Under the pieces are notes generated by a model. The model did not search any database. It had not been told where the DNA came from and was given only the letters and a program-made list of their open reading frames with translations. A stretch of 64,000 nt of DNA from Leptospira sp. WS60.C2. Its GTDB lineage: Bacteria > Spirochaetota > Leptospiria > Leptospirales > Leptospiraceae. Positions 1-8,137 of the stretch are shown here, piece by piece. The position numbers were made by a program, and so were the translations under genes. The stretch covers positions 744,001-808,000 of the forward strand of contig NZ_CP162133.1 in assembly GCF_040833955.1 (NCBI RefSeq), given 5' to 3'. Each line of letters starts with the position of its first letter. Within the stretch, counting starts at the first letter, position 1.

Positions 1-1
1 C

Positions 2-811
2 ATTCAAAACTATATGACTTCCACCGGAGCTACCAAAGTCAATATCATTGGTCACTCACAAGGTGGAATTGACGCAAGAAAGGCAGCTGCAGTACTTCGT
101 GCTCGTTACGGAAGACAAGTCGTTCATGCTCTGATCTCTGTATCCAGTCCTCATAGAGGATCCCCAACTGCGAAATACATCCTCGACTTAGGACCTGGTG
201 TCACTTCTGTTGTCAACGCCCTCGCAAAACTTTTCGGAAACACAATTTATGGATCTGGAAATGATGGGATTGCGGCAGCAAAACAATTAGTATACAATGA
301 CTACTCCGCCACTGACGGAATCACAACTGGTATGAAAGCGTTTAACGCAAATTATAATGTGAATTCCAGTAACGCAGCGTATTGGGGTTCCATCATCACT
401 GCACAAGACAGCATCAACACAAACCCAGCGTTATACCTTCTTAAAGAAGGATTTTATAACATTGATGGCGATGGATATTGTGTAGACGATTGTGACAATG
501 ATGGTGCAGCCGGAAAAGGTGATGGCACTCGTGGTAACAATGACGATGACGGACTTGTGGGAATCAACTCTCAACAAATGGGTGATCGTTTGCAATACAA
601 CGAATGTGCGATTTGTTTTGATTGGATCACAGTTAATACAAGCTTAGGTTATGTGAGTAACTTAAATGCTCCTACTTCTGCACAAATGACATCCAAATCA
701 TCTGTTGTGAGCCAAGACCATTTAGATGTGGTTGGTGTTCCACCAGATACATTTGATGAAGAAGAATTTTACGCTTCCATTTTAGAGTTTATCGTCACTA
801 AAGGCGGTTAA
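2..811 (+). CDS. Secreted triacylglycerol lipase, 5' end outside window
   Basis: Alpha/beta-hydrolase of the bacterial family I lipase type, which hydrolyses long-chain triacylglycerols outside the cell. The reading frame is open from base 2, so the signal peptide and oxyanion-hole region lie upstream of the window. Numbering from the Met at base 14, the nucleophile elbow GHSQGG puts the serine at 15, the Asp is probably D179 in DDDGLV, and the His is H236 in SQDHL. An Asp/Gly-rich insert at residues 150-180 (begins NIDGDGYCVDDCDNDG) has DxDxDG-like spacing that suggests calcium binding, with Cys pairs at 156/160 and 198/201 that may form disulfides. A putative lipase foldase follows 90 bases downstream. 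Function is well supported; calcium binding is inferred. Confidence 0.85.
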   Translation: MQNYMTSTGATKVNIIGHSQGGIDARKAAAVLRARYGRQVVHALISVSSPHRGSPTAKYILDLGPGVTSVVNALAKLFGNTIYGSGNDGIAAAKQLVYNDYSATDGITTGMKAFNANYNVNSSNAAYWGSIITAQDSINTNPALYLLKEGFYNIDGDGYCVDDCDNDGAAGKGDGTRGNNDDDGLVGINSQQMGDRLQYNECAICFDWITVNTSLGYVSNLNAPTSAQMTSKSSVVSQDHLDVVGVPPDTFDEEEFYASILEFIVTKGG

Positions 812-818
812 CAACCTC

Positions 819-849
819 ATTGGCAGTAGGAACCTATCTTACTGCCAAT
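819..849 (+). terminator. Perfect 10-bp hairpin after the first lipase gene
   Basis: ATTGGCAGTA at 819-828 is exactly complementary to TACTGCCAAT at 840-849, leaving an 11-base loop. It sits 8 bases after the lipase stop codon. No T-run follows, so it could be a weak terminator, an mRNA 3'-end stabiliser, or an attenuating hairpin between lipase and foldase genes. Confidence 0.45.
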
Positions 850-901
850 CTCCTTTCCATTCCATTTCACAATCTTCAACATTGATTTATTTTCAAAGAG
901 T

Positions 902-1939
902 ATGTTTCAAAATAAAAAAATATTATATTCCGCACTGATTGTTCTTACCATTCTATTTGTGACCATCTTGGTTTTGCGACCAGGCAAAGACAAAAATCAA
1001 AAAGACTTCGAAGCCATCCTAAGTGAAGGAAAAATGACAGAAGCTCGTGATTTACCTCCACTTCCCGAAGACTATGCAGATCATAAACTCATGGAGTATT
1101 CTATCGAAGAGATCGCAAGGATCTTACAAGAAAAGTACGGTAAAAATATCGATAACCCTGCCGCACAAATTGCGATGATTGAAGAGTTAATGAAAGACCT
1201 ACCAAAATTATATCCAAATGATTGGGTAAAAGTTTTAAACCAAATTTTAGGATATGCCTTTCCAAACAAAGCACTAGAGCTCATGAGAATGTCCGAAAGC
1301 CTTTATAATTACAATCGATTTCGGGAAGCAAACATGAGTAAGGTGGGGCTTATGTCTGACGATGCTCGCCGAGAGATGATGTGGAAAGAACGATATCGTC
1401 TGTTTGGAGAAAAGGCGGACCAAATCTGGGCCATGGAAAAAAAGATGACGGTCATTGGTGATACACTCAAACGCATCCAAGAAAGCCCCGCTGGAAACCT
1501 CGATGCGAAATTGAACCAATATGCAAAGACTCTCAAGGAACAATTTGGAAAAGAATACCCAAGGCTCATGGAGAACAAACGCCAACAACTCACGGAAGGA
1601 TTTATGGTGTCTGTGCAAAAAGACCTGAAAGTGATGTCCTATGGAGAACGAAAATCAGCGCTTCGTGAAATCAGGCAAACGATGGGAATGGACCAAGCAG
1701 CCTTAAACAGGTGGGATGCCTTGGAAGAAGAACGAGAAAAGACATGGCAGAACCAACAAAAGTATGCAGAAAAGAGAAACCAACTCTCCTCAAAAAAAGG
1801 AGGGATGACGGCTGAGGATGAAAAACAGCTGGATGCCATGCGGAAACAACTCTTCGGAGAAGAGGCAGAAATCATCAAAAATGAAGAGGCAAGTGGTTAC
1901 TTCCGCGCCAGTGAGGAGCGAACTTACGGTGTGAACTAA
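902..1939 (+). CDS. Lipase foldase (Lif-type lipase chaperone), membrane anchored
   Basis: 345-residue protein with one N-terminal membrane segment (about residues 7-26) and a long, charged, almost wholly helical remainder. The C-terminal part reads like Lif/LifO chaperones: a WDALEEEREKTW stretch, then QQKYAEKRNQL, then GMTAEDEKQLDAMRKQLFG followed by a charged helix. Lif proteins stay in the inner membrane and fold the cognate lipase in the periplasm before secretion. It lies directly downstream of a lipase, the classical arrangement. The RxxFDY-type motif of proteobacterial Lif proteins is not evident, so the assignment rests on the C-terminal pattern, the architecture and the neighbour. 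The ATG has only a weak purine run upstream. Confidence 0.75.
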   Translation: MFQNKKILYSALIVLTILFVTILVLRPGKDKNQKDFEAILSEGKMTEARDLPPLPEDYADHKLMEYSIEEIARILQEKYGKNIDNPAAQIAMIEELMKDLPKLYPNDWVKVLNQILGYAFPNKALELMRMSESLYNYNRFREANMSKVGLMSDDARREMMWKERYRLFGEKADQIWAMEKKMTVIGDTLKRIQESPAGNLDAKLNQYAKTLKEQFGKEYPRLMENKRQQLTEGFMVSVQKDLKVMSYGERKSALREIRQTMGMDQAALNRWDALEEEREKTWQNQQKYAEKRNQLSSKKGGMTAEDEKQLDAMRKQLFGEEAEIIKNEEASGYFRASEERTYGVN

Positions 1940-1978
1940 CACCAAGAGGGAACATTGTTCTGAAACATTTGCCACTAT

Positions 1979-2022
1979 TAAGTCACAATTTGTTGACTTG
2001 TGGCGGATATGTGCCTTACACT
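1979..2022 (+). promoter_or_regulatory. Promoter and dyad upstream of the second lipase
   Basis: TTGACT at 1993-1998 and TACACT at 2017-2022 are separated by 18 bases and fit a sigma70-type promoter. An inverted repeat, AAGTCA at 1980-1985 and TGACTT at 1994-1999, overlaps the -35 element and could be a repressor site. Both assignments are by eye. Confidence 0.45.
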
Positions 2023-2051
2023 AGCCAAAACAAAGAAAGTTCAGGTGAAAT

Positions 2052-2963
2052 ATGAAAAAGAAAATTGCGATTGGGTTTTTAGCGACCCTTCTCTCCTTCC
2101 CCACATCCGGTCTGTTCGCTGGTCCATTAGATGGCCAATGCATCGCACTGGTACATGGTATCCTTGGGTTTGACGACACACAAGGTCTTGCTGGTGGACT
2201 CGTAAAGTATTGGGGAGGCCTTGACGGTTACCTTCGAAGCCAAGGTGCAAAAGTCACGACACCTGGAAGTTCCGCGACCAATTCTGTGCCTACGCGAGCA
2301 AGCCAAATTCAATCTGCGGTCAATACTTGGATGACAGCGAACGGTTGTTCTAAGGTTCATTTGATGGGCCATAGCCAAGGCGGTCTTGTCATTCGTTATA
2401 TGGTATCCAATCTCGGATTTGCTGGGAAAACACAAACTGTCACAACTATTAACTCACTCCACCAAGGAGCTCCTATGGCGGACATCGTGCTCGCGGCCAT
2501 TCCAAGTTGGTTACAACCGTTTGCAAACTCAGCCCTTGGATTACTCGCAAAACTAGTGTATCGTGATGGACGCCCACAAGATGCCATTGCAATGGGTAAA
2601 TCCTTAACGGTGAGTTATCTGAAAACATTCAATGCAAACTCTCCTAACCGTACGGGAATCAAATACTATTCTTACGGTAGCCAAATGGCATGGGCAGATC
2701 TCATCCAACACCCGATTATGGCACTCACACACCCAATCACTTGGGCAGGCGGATTGTTCTATGGTTTAGGCGGTGGAAATGATGGTGTGGTTCCATTGAA
2801 CTCACAAAAATGGGGAGCTTGGAAAGGAACACCTAACGCCTACTGGTATGCGACAGGAATTGACCACCTACAAGCAACTAACTTGGCATGGAGTGGACAA
2901 AACTTTTTTGATGTCCAAGGTTGGTACTTGAATATCGCAAGAAACGCAAAAGCTGGATTATAA
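2052..2963 (+). CDS. Secreted triacylglycerol lipase (family I type), complete
   Basis: 303-residue extracellular lipase. Residues 1-23 form a signal peptide (MKKKIAIGF followed by a hydrophobic core, with cleavage probably after GLFA). The oxyanion-hole segment LVHGILGFD is at 33-41, the nucleophile is S108 in GHSQGG, the acid is D244 in GGNDGVVPLNS, and the base is H272 in GIDHLQATNL, so the triad is complete. It lacks the Asp-rich insert of the lipase at the window's left end. A foldase gene follows after a terminator-like hairpin. Its own promoter is visible upstream. Paralogy with the first lipase is clear from shared motifs. Confidence 0.92.
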   Translation: MKKKIAIGFLATLLSFPTSGLFAGPLDGQCIALVHGILGFDDTQGLAGGLVKYWGGLDGYLRSQGAKVTTPGSSATNSVPTRASQIQSAVNTWMTANGCSKVHLMGHSQGGLVIRYMVSNLGFAGKTQTVTTINSLHQGAPMADIVLAAIPSWLQPFANSALGLLAKLVYRDGRPQDAIAMGKSLTVSYLKTFNANSPNRTGIKYYSYGSQMAWADLIQHPIMALTHPITWAGGLFYGLGGGNDGVVPLNSQKWGAWKGTPNAYWYATGIDHLQATNLAWSGQNFFDVQGWYLNIARNAKAGL

Positions 2964-2977
2964 TTCATTCACATTGT

Positions 2978-3007
2978 AAAAAAGGCCGGTGGAAACATCG
3001 GCTTTTT
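2978..3007 (+). terminator. Rho-independent terminator after second lipase
   Basis: An A-tract, then a stem made from CCGGTG (2986-2991) and CATCGG (2996-3001), a GAAA loop, and a T-run at 3003-3007. The A-tract and T-run extend the pairing, with one bulged G. It is placed 15 bases after the lipase stop and would limit read-through into the foldase gene. Confidence 0.7.
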
Positions 3008-3084
3008 GATTGTACATTATCTCTTCGATTCCGTTCTTCCAAAAAAATACATAAACTTTTCCAAAGGTTGCTCTATTCACGCAA

Positions 3085-4107
3085 ATGGATTTTAAAAAAA
3101 TTACACTCATCGCTATCTTATTTATTTTATTCTTCTTAGGTTTACTTTTTTTTCTCAAACAAAACGATTCTAATGAGCTTACAAAGATCAATCTTTCGCC
3201 GGAAGAACAAATGGTGTCCGATCGGATTTCGCCGTTTGGCAATGGAGAGGGATTTTGGGACGAAGCAATTTCTCCATTTCGGGAAGATAGAACCAAACCG
3301 TATTTGGAACTTTTGGATGATTTAAAATCTGGAAAAATTAATTTTGTTTGGGAAGTTTGGGCTCTTCGTCGCAAATGCAAATCTGATTTCACACCAGATC
3401 AGTGTAATGCTACGATCCTTGCATACATTGATGCTGAATATGAATCACCTGACCGTGAAAAGGTGAAAGATTTGTTTGTCTCTTATTTCCGATATGAAGA
3501 AGAGTATAGAAAATGGGAGCAACCGACAGAACTTCCTTTTATGGAATTGTATGAAAAAATCAAATCAAAACGTAGAGAGATTCTATCCGATAAAGCTGAT
3601 TTGATTTTTGGAATGGAAGAAGCTCAAGTTTCGTTTTTGGAGGGGACAAACAATTTTTTGAAACAAACTACGAGTGTTCCTGCAGAACTTCGTGTGAAAC
3701 AGTTTGAGGAGTTTAAGAAAAAAACCTACGGAAATTATTATGATTCTTTAGTTTCCAGAGAAGATAAGTTTGATCATTACCAAATGGAAATGTCACTGCG
3801 TGAGAAAGAGTTTTCGAATATTTCCGATCCAAAGGAAAAAGAAAAATATCTGTTCAAAGTGGAATCCAAATACTTTGGAAAAGAAAAAGCAGAAAACCTG
3901 GCGAATGAACGTAAGAAAGAAGCGAAACTCTGGGAGTCTGTATCTGTTTATGAAACGAAGGAAAAGGAATTTCTAAAAGAAAATCCTGGTCTTTCCAGTG
4001 CAGAACAGGAAAAAAAATTAAAAGAACTTAGGATTCAAATTTTAGGTTCTGAAGAGGAGGCGGATGCCTACCTTCGGAGAAAAAATATCGAGGAAGCAGG
4101 AAAGTAA
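3085..4107 (+). CDS. Second lipase foldase (Lif-type), membrane anchored
   Basis: 340 residues with an N-terminal membrane anchor (ITLIAILFILFFLGLLFFL, about residues 6-24) and a charged helical domain. The C-terminal pattern matches the first foldase: LANERKKEAKLWESV, then a Gly-Leu-Ser turn (NPGLSSAEQEKK), then LKELRIQILGSEEEADAYL. Presumed to fold the lipase encoded just upstream. The two lipase/foldase pairs therefore form a tandem duplication with strong divergence. The terminator between lipase and foldase suggests lower foldase expression. No good Shine-Dalgarno sits close to the ATG. Confidence 0.72.
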   Translation: MDFKKITLIAILFILFFLGLLFFLKQNDSNELTKINLSPEEQMVSDRISPFGNGEGFWDEAISPFREDRTKPYLELLDDLKSGKINFVWEVWALRRKCKSDFTPDQCNATILAYIDAEYESPDREKVKDLFVSYFRYEEEYRKWEQPTELPFMELYEKIKSKRREILSDKADLIFGMEEAQVSFLEGTNNFLKQTTSVPAELRVKQFEEFKKKTYGNYYDSLVSREDKFDHYQMEMSLREKEFSNISDPKEKEKYLFKVESKYFGKEKAENLANERKKEAKLWESVSVYETKEKEFLKENPGLSSAEQEKKLKELRIQILGSEEEADAYLRRKNIEEAGK

Positions 4108-4182
4108 ATCCCGCTTCCCATCCCATTTTTTAGGAGTGGTGTCCTGAGGTCTAAGTTGTTCATTGGGAATTACGAAATCACT

Positions 4183-5142
4183 TCATTCGTTTTTCGTAAC
4201 ATTACTTTGATTTGGTGTTGGCTCCTTTTTGTATTTTTCGTAAGCATTCATCGTTTCCAGGTATTCGTTTCCTGCATTCCATACAATGAATCCATGACCG
4301 CTTGAGTCGCGAGCGCCTTGCATTTGCACTTTGATGTAGTCAGTATAACTTAGTTTACTTGGTCCCACCATCATATTAAAACCTTGCACCCAAGCAATTG
4401 CCTTGGTTCCTTGTTTGGCTCGTTTGACTGTTAAATCAAGACCGTCTTTAATCGTTCCATAAGGATCTGCGACACGTTTTGTTAAGCCGTAAAAATGAGA
4501 TGGGTATAGCATTGGATATAAACCATTGAGTTCTTCGCTAAACGGCTCTACTTTTTGCCCAATGATATCATTTTCAATAAATGGAACTCTACCAAATATA
4601 TCGGCAGTCCATTTCGTATCGCTCGGGCAGGTATCTTTTGTTTTTTCCTTATGGTCTTTAATGATTCCAAGGATAGATTCGTATCTCTTTTCATAACTCA
4701 TGCTGAAATTGGTGCCACCGTCAGCGTATCGAATGTAATCCAATTGGATTTCTGGAAAACCTAATTCACATGCCTTACGAATGGATTTTTGAATCGATGC
4801 AACCAAATTAGGATTAGGTGATTTTTCTAATAGACCGCCTTCAAAGTTGACGATTCTAGCTACTAAATACATTCCAAGTGCTTTGGCTTCGGCAACCTGT
4901 TCTGGAGAAGGTGGATAGGGTTGCATGTCCACAACGGCTGTATTCATTCCTGCTTCTTTCATAACTTGAAAAAGAAGGCTCCATCGCTTTTTGTCTCTTA
5001 TGGTTTTTGTATTGATGTAAAGACCTTCGATAAACTCTGGTGCATCCTTTACAGAACCTGATTTTTGCTGGTGATTCGTTGAGGAAACGGACTGGCAAGA
5101 GACGTAAACAAACAAAAATAGAAAGGTAAGAAGTGGTTTCAT
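4183..5142 (-). CDS. Lipoprotein with glycoside-hydrolase-like DUF4015 domain
   Basis: 319 residues. The signal peptide ends in a spirochaete-style lipobox, FVYVSC, with the lipidated Cys at 16. The rest resembles the putative glycosidase family DUF4015, a TIM-barrel relative of alpha-amylase-like enzymes: VDMQPYPPSP, then LVARIVNFEG, then PEIQLDYIRYADGG carrying the acidic residues expected at a strand end, and KAIAWVQGFNM near the C terminus. Substrate unknown. It is transcribed convergently with the second foldase and divergently from the gene at 5229. Membrane attachment is probable; catalytic activity is inferred from family only. Confidence 0.75.
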   Translation of the reverse strand: MKPLLTFLFLFVYVSCQSVSSTNHQQKSGSVKDAPEFIEGLYINTKTIRDKKRWSLLFQVMKEAGMNTAVVDMQPYPPSPEQVAEAKALGMYLVARIVNFEGGLLEKSPNPNLVASIQKSIRKACELGFPEIQLDYIRYADGGTNFSMSYEKRYESILGIIKDHKEKTKDTCPSDTKWTADIFGRVPFIENDIIGQKVEPFSEELNGLYPMLYPSHFYGLTKRVADPYGTIKDGLDLTVKRAKQGTKAIAWVQGFNMMVGPSKLSYTDYIKVQMQGARDSSGHGFIVWNAGNEYLETMNAYEKYKKEPTPNQSNVTKNE

Positions 5143-5228
5143 AGTGGTTATGACAAGTTTTTTCCAAGGGAAAGAAAATTCAAATCGAATCGATTGACGA
5201 AAATTACTAAGTCCTGCAAAATTTGGGC

Positions 5229-5792
5229 ATGATTGAAATCACAAATGACTTCCAAATCAAGTCCTATGGTCGTTTTCCAGAAGTTCTTTCTGCCACAGAA
5301 CAATTCAAAGACAGAATGGTTGAAGTTTCAAAACTCTACAAGGCCATGGGTGAATCATACTTACAACATTTAGGAGATGATTCCAAAATCAGCGGTTCTG
5401 AGAAAAAAGATCTGAATGAATATTTAGAAAATATCTTACTCGTTCTTGTGATGTTACGAAAACTAGATTTTGCGACGGAAGAAGAAGAGTCCTACATTCG
5501 CAAAGACCGAGGATTATTTGAATTACGTTTGCGATTTGGGGAAGGTGGAATTTGGGAACTAACAGGTGGGATTCGACCCGAATATAAGATGAAACAACGT
5601 AAGTTTCGAGACTGGTTCAATGGAGATTTTTCTAATGAGATCAAAACGCTTTATGCTGTGTATGGAAATGCAAGTTTAGATAAAACGATTTCCCCAAATG
5701 ATAAGGCACAAATCACAAAACAGATTGATCGGATCATTGCTGAAATAGTTGAAATGATTGTTTATATCGAACGGTTTATGTTATTCCAATGA
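5229..5792 (+). CDS. Conserved hypothetical helical protein
   Basis: I do not recognise a functional family. The 187-residue product is predicted mostly helical, without a signal peptide or obvious membrane segment; a hydrophobic patch (NILLVLVMLRKL) lies near residues 65-76. The ATG at 5229 is preferred to the in-frame TTG at 5223. A TTGACG element lies about 30 bases upstream and no good Shine-Dalgarno is visible. Its stop overlaps the ATG of the deacetylase-family gene by four bases (ATGA), so the two are probably translated together. Confidence 0.7.
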   Translation: MIEITNDFQIKSYGRFPEVLSATEQFKDRMVEVSKLYKAMGESYLQHLGDDSKISGSEKKDLNEYLENILLVLVMLRKLDFATEEEESYIRKDRGLFELRLRFGEGGIWELTGGIRPEYKMKQRKFRDWFNGDFSNEIKTLYAVYGNASLDKTISPNDKAQITKQIDRIIAEIVEMIVYIERFMLFQ

Positions 5793-6721
5793 AAACAGGT
5801 ATTTCTTTTCACGAGTCTTTTTTACAACATAAAACAGGGCCTGGTCATCCAGAAACCCATGTTCGTTTGGAATCCATCTTGGAAAAGGTATCGGATTTAC
5901 CTTCGAGTTCTTTTACCTGGAAAAAATCATTTAAAGAAGCTCCACTTTCCCTAATCTCTATGATCCATGATCCAAATTATGTACGTTTGGTCGGACAGGT
6001 TTGTGAGGAGAAAGGGACTGGATATTTGGATGGAGACACTGTATTTTCACCAAATTCGTATCAGGCGGCAAGTCTTGCAGTTGGGGCTGGTGTCTCTCTC
6101 GCACAAGATATTTTAGACGGACATATTAAAAATGGTATGGCCCTTGTGCGACCTCCAGGCCATCACGCAGAATCGGATCATGCAATGGGATTTTGTTTGT
6201 TCAATAACATTGCCATCACAGCAAAGTACTTACAAACTAAGGGGATTAAAAAAATACTAATTTTGGATTGGGATGTTCATCATGGAAACGGCACCCAACA
6301 TCAGTTTTACGAAGATGACTCTGTTTACTTTGTGTCACTCCATCAGTATCCTTTTTACCCAGGGACAGGGTCTTCACAAGAACGAGGCAAAGGGAACGGT
6401 TTGGGATTCACACTCAATTTGCCGATGGCACGCGGTGCGGATGAGAAGGAATATTTAAAACAATTTTCTTTGGTGCATCAGGAAATGGAAATCTTCCAAC
6501 CTGAGTTTGTGTTGGTATCGGCAGGGTTTGATGCGCACGAACGAGATCCACTGGCAGGGATGAACCTCACCACCTCTTCGTATGAAAGACTCACACAGGA
6601 AGTAAAACAAATTGCGGATACCTATTCCTCTGGTCGCATCTTGTCGTTTTTAGAAGGTGGGTATGATTTCCTAGCTCTTTCGGAATCAGTGAAAGTGCAT
6701 TTGGAAACTCTTGCTATTTAG
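5789..6721 (+). CDS. HDAC-family deacetylase / acetylpolyamine amidohydrolase-like
   Basis: 310-residue zinc amidohydrolase of the histone deacetylase superfamily, which removes acetyl groups from acetyl-lysine, acetylpolyamines or related amides. Seen in order: RPPGHHAE with the His pair at 125-126, CLFNNIAI, LDWDVHHGNGTQ with zinc ligands D162 and H164, SLHQYPFYPGTG, the third ligand D248 in AGFDAHERDPL, and the Tyr-bearing LEGGYDF at 288-294. All key residues are intact and the length is normal for bacterial members. Start is coupled to the upstream gene through ATGA. Its 3' end overlaps the convergent hydrolase gene by four bases. The physiological substrate cannot be told from sequence. 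Confidence 0.9.
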   Translation: MKTGISFHESFLQHKTGPGHPETHVRLESILEKVSDLPSSSFTWKKSFKEAPLSLISMIHDPNYVRLVGQVCEEKGTGYLDGDTVFSPNSYQAASLAVGAGVSLAQDILDGHIKNGMALVRPPGHHAESDHAMGFCLFNNIAITAKYLQTKGIKKILILDWDVHHGNGTQHQFYEDDSVYFVSLHQYPFYPGTGSSQERGKGNGLGFTLNLPMARGADEKEYLKQFSLVHQEMEIFQPEFVLVSAGFDAHERDPLAGMNLTTSSYERLTQEVKQIADTYSSGRILSFLEGGYDFLALSESVKVHLETLAI

Positions 6722-7995
6722 GCTTTGGGGGCTACACCGAACACTTCTTTTACCCAATGGATCAAAGGTCTTGCACTGATGATGGAAAAATGATTTTGTT
6801 TGGTGAGTTCCAACGTACGTAATTTTTGGTTTGATTTTTGATTGAACACTTTGTCCGTAAGATAGGTGAGACTTTTTTTCTCAACAATCCCATCGCCTAA
6901 AAAGTTTTGTAGAGGGTTCTCGGGACCTTCCATCAAAGCATACGCTTGGTACACATCCAAGTCATCCAGTTCGCCAAAATATGTTTCCGCAAAGTATCCT
7001 GAGATGGTTTCCTTCCAGCCTTTTTCCTCTTTGCGAATCAGTCCAAAGGACAAGTCTTTGATGGCATCACTTCGTAAATTGCCGACCATACCAATGATTT
7101 TTAAGGCAACATTAGGACTTTTTTCAAATAAAAACCCAAGCCAAAAACCTATTTTTTCCAAATACGAACCTTTGTTTGGTGCTGCAATGAGGGTAATCCT
7201 TCCAAACTTTCCGATCCATGGTTTGTTTTCGAGTTTGGCATAATAGAGACAGGATCGAAAGATGAGACAACCCAAACTGTAACAAATGACATCGGGTTTG
7301 ATTTCCAAATTCTCGGAAAAAAATACATCCAAAAGATGCATGAGTTTTTTTCCATTTTCATGGATGGGAAGTCCATGATTGTATCGGAGATAAAAAGAGA
7401 AATATCCACATTGTTCTAGTTCGGTGGCAAGGCCAGGAGAAGTGATTTGTCTGCCTTTGTATTCTACCGTTTGTTCTTGCCAGACGGACTCGTCGGTAAA
7501 TAGACCAGGGACAAAGAGAACAGATTTTGTTTTTCCAGAATTCTGAAACTCCATGATGGTTTCTTTTGCAGAAATATCTTTTCCAAAGGTTCGGAAACTC
7601 ATATCAATTTTTGTGAGTTTGAATTTTTGATTATGAGAACTTCCTAATATACTGGAAACCATGCGGTTATCAAAGACCATATCGTCACTTTTTTTGGCTG
7701 TGAGTTCTACTTTGAAAAGGGCTTTGTCAAAAGCTTGGTTTGTGAGTTCGATGGTTTTCTGTAATTCCTCGTTGGAACGAATGCCAGTCTCCTTCACTTG
7801 GACACCTAGCTTTTGTAAGGCGTCTCTCCATTCTGGTTTGTAAAAAAATGCATTCGACAATAGATCCAAACCATCCCCTGTATGAGAGAGGCTTCCTTTT
7901 ACTAAGAATTGTACGCCTTTTAAGAGAGAGTCAGTTGTTTTTTGGGTGAGCGAAACGGTTTTACCAGCGAGGGAATTGATTAGGATTTGGATCAC
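6718..7995 (-). CDS. Alpha/beta hydrolase, PGAP1/lipase-like
   Basis: 425 residues. After a helical N-terminal region of about 150 residues comes an alpha/beta-hydrolase core: LFVPGLFTDESVW (oxyanion region), ICYSLGCL with the probable nucleophile serine, TLIAAPNKGS after it, a later Asp in GDGIVEKKSL, and His in KQNHFSII close to the C terminus. This order matches esterase/lipase-like enzymes. The nucleophile elbow is CYSLG, not the canonical GxSxG. No signal peptide is seen, so a cytoplasmic or membrane-associated role is likely. The start is GTG with no Shine-Dalgarno; a TATACT box ends 8 bases upstream, which suggests a leaderless message. Confidence 0.75.
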   Translation of the reverse strand: MIQILINSLAGKTVSLTQKTTDSLLKGVQFLVKGSLSHTGDGLDLLSNAFFYKPEWRDALQKLGVQVKETGIRSNEELQKTIELTNQAFDKALFKVELTAKKSDDMVFDNRMVSSILGSSHNQKFKLTKIDMSFRTFGKDISAKETIMEFQNSGKTKSVLFVPGLFTDESVWQEQTVEYKGRQITSPGLATELEQCGYFSFYLRYNHGLPIHENGKKLMHLLDVFFSENLEIKPDVICYSLGCLIFRSCLYYAKLENKPWIGKFGRITLIAAPNKGSYLEKIGFWLGFLFEKSPNVALKIIGMVGNLRSDAIKDLSFGLIRKEEKGWKETISGYFAETYFGELDDLDVYQAYALMEGPENPLQNFLGDGIVEKKSLTYLTDKVFNQKSNQKLRTLELTKQNHFSIISARPLIHWVKEVFGVAPKA

Positions 7996-8003
7996 GGGGA
8001 AAA

Positions 8004-8009
8004 AGTATA
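8004..8009 (-). promoter_or_regulatory. -10 box TATACT directly upstream of the 7995 GTG start
   Basis: On the minus strand TATACT is followed by 8 bases and then the GTG start of the hydrolase. Transcription would start at or one base before the initiation codon. No convincing -35 hexamer is visible. Confidence 0.4.
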
Positions 8010-8137
8010 AGCGAGTTTTTTAGGAAAGCGAGTAGAAAATGAGCGGTGGAAGTCGTTTTTAACGAAGTTGGTGCTACATTCGAAAGAATGCAATCGATCC
8101 TTCGTGTTACGGATCTTCGAATCAGTTTAAATTTTCG

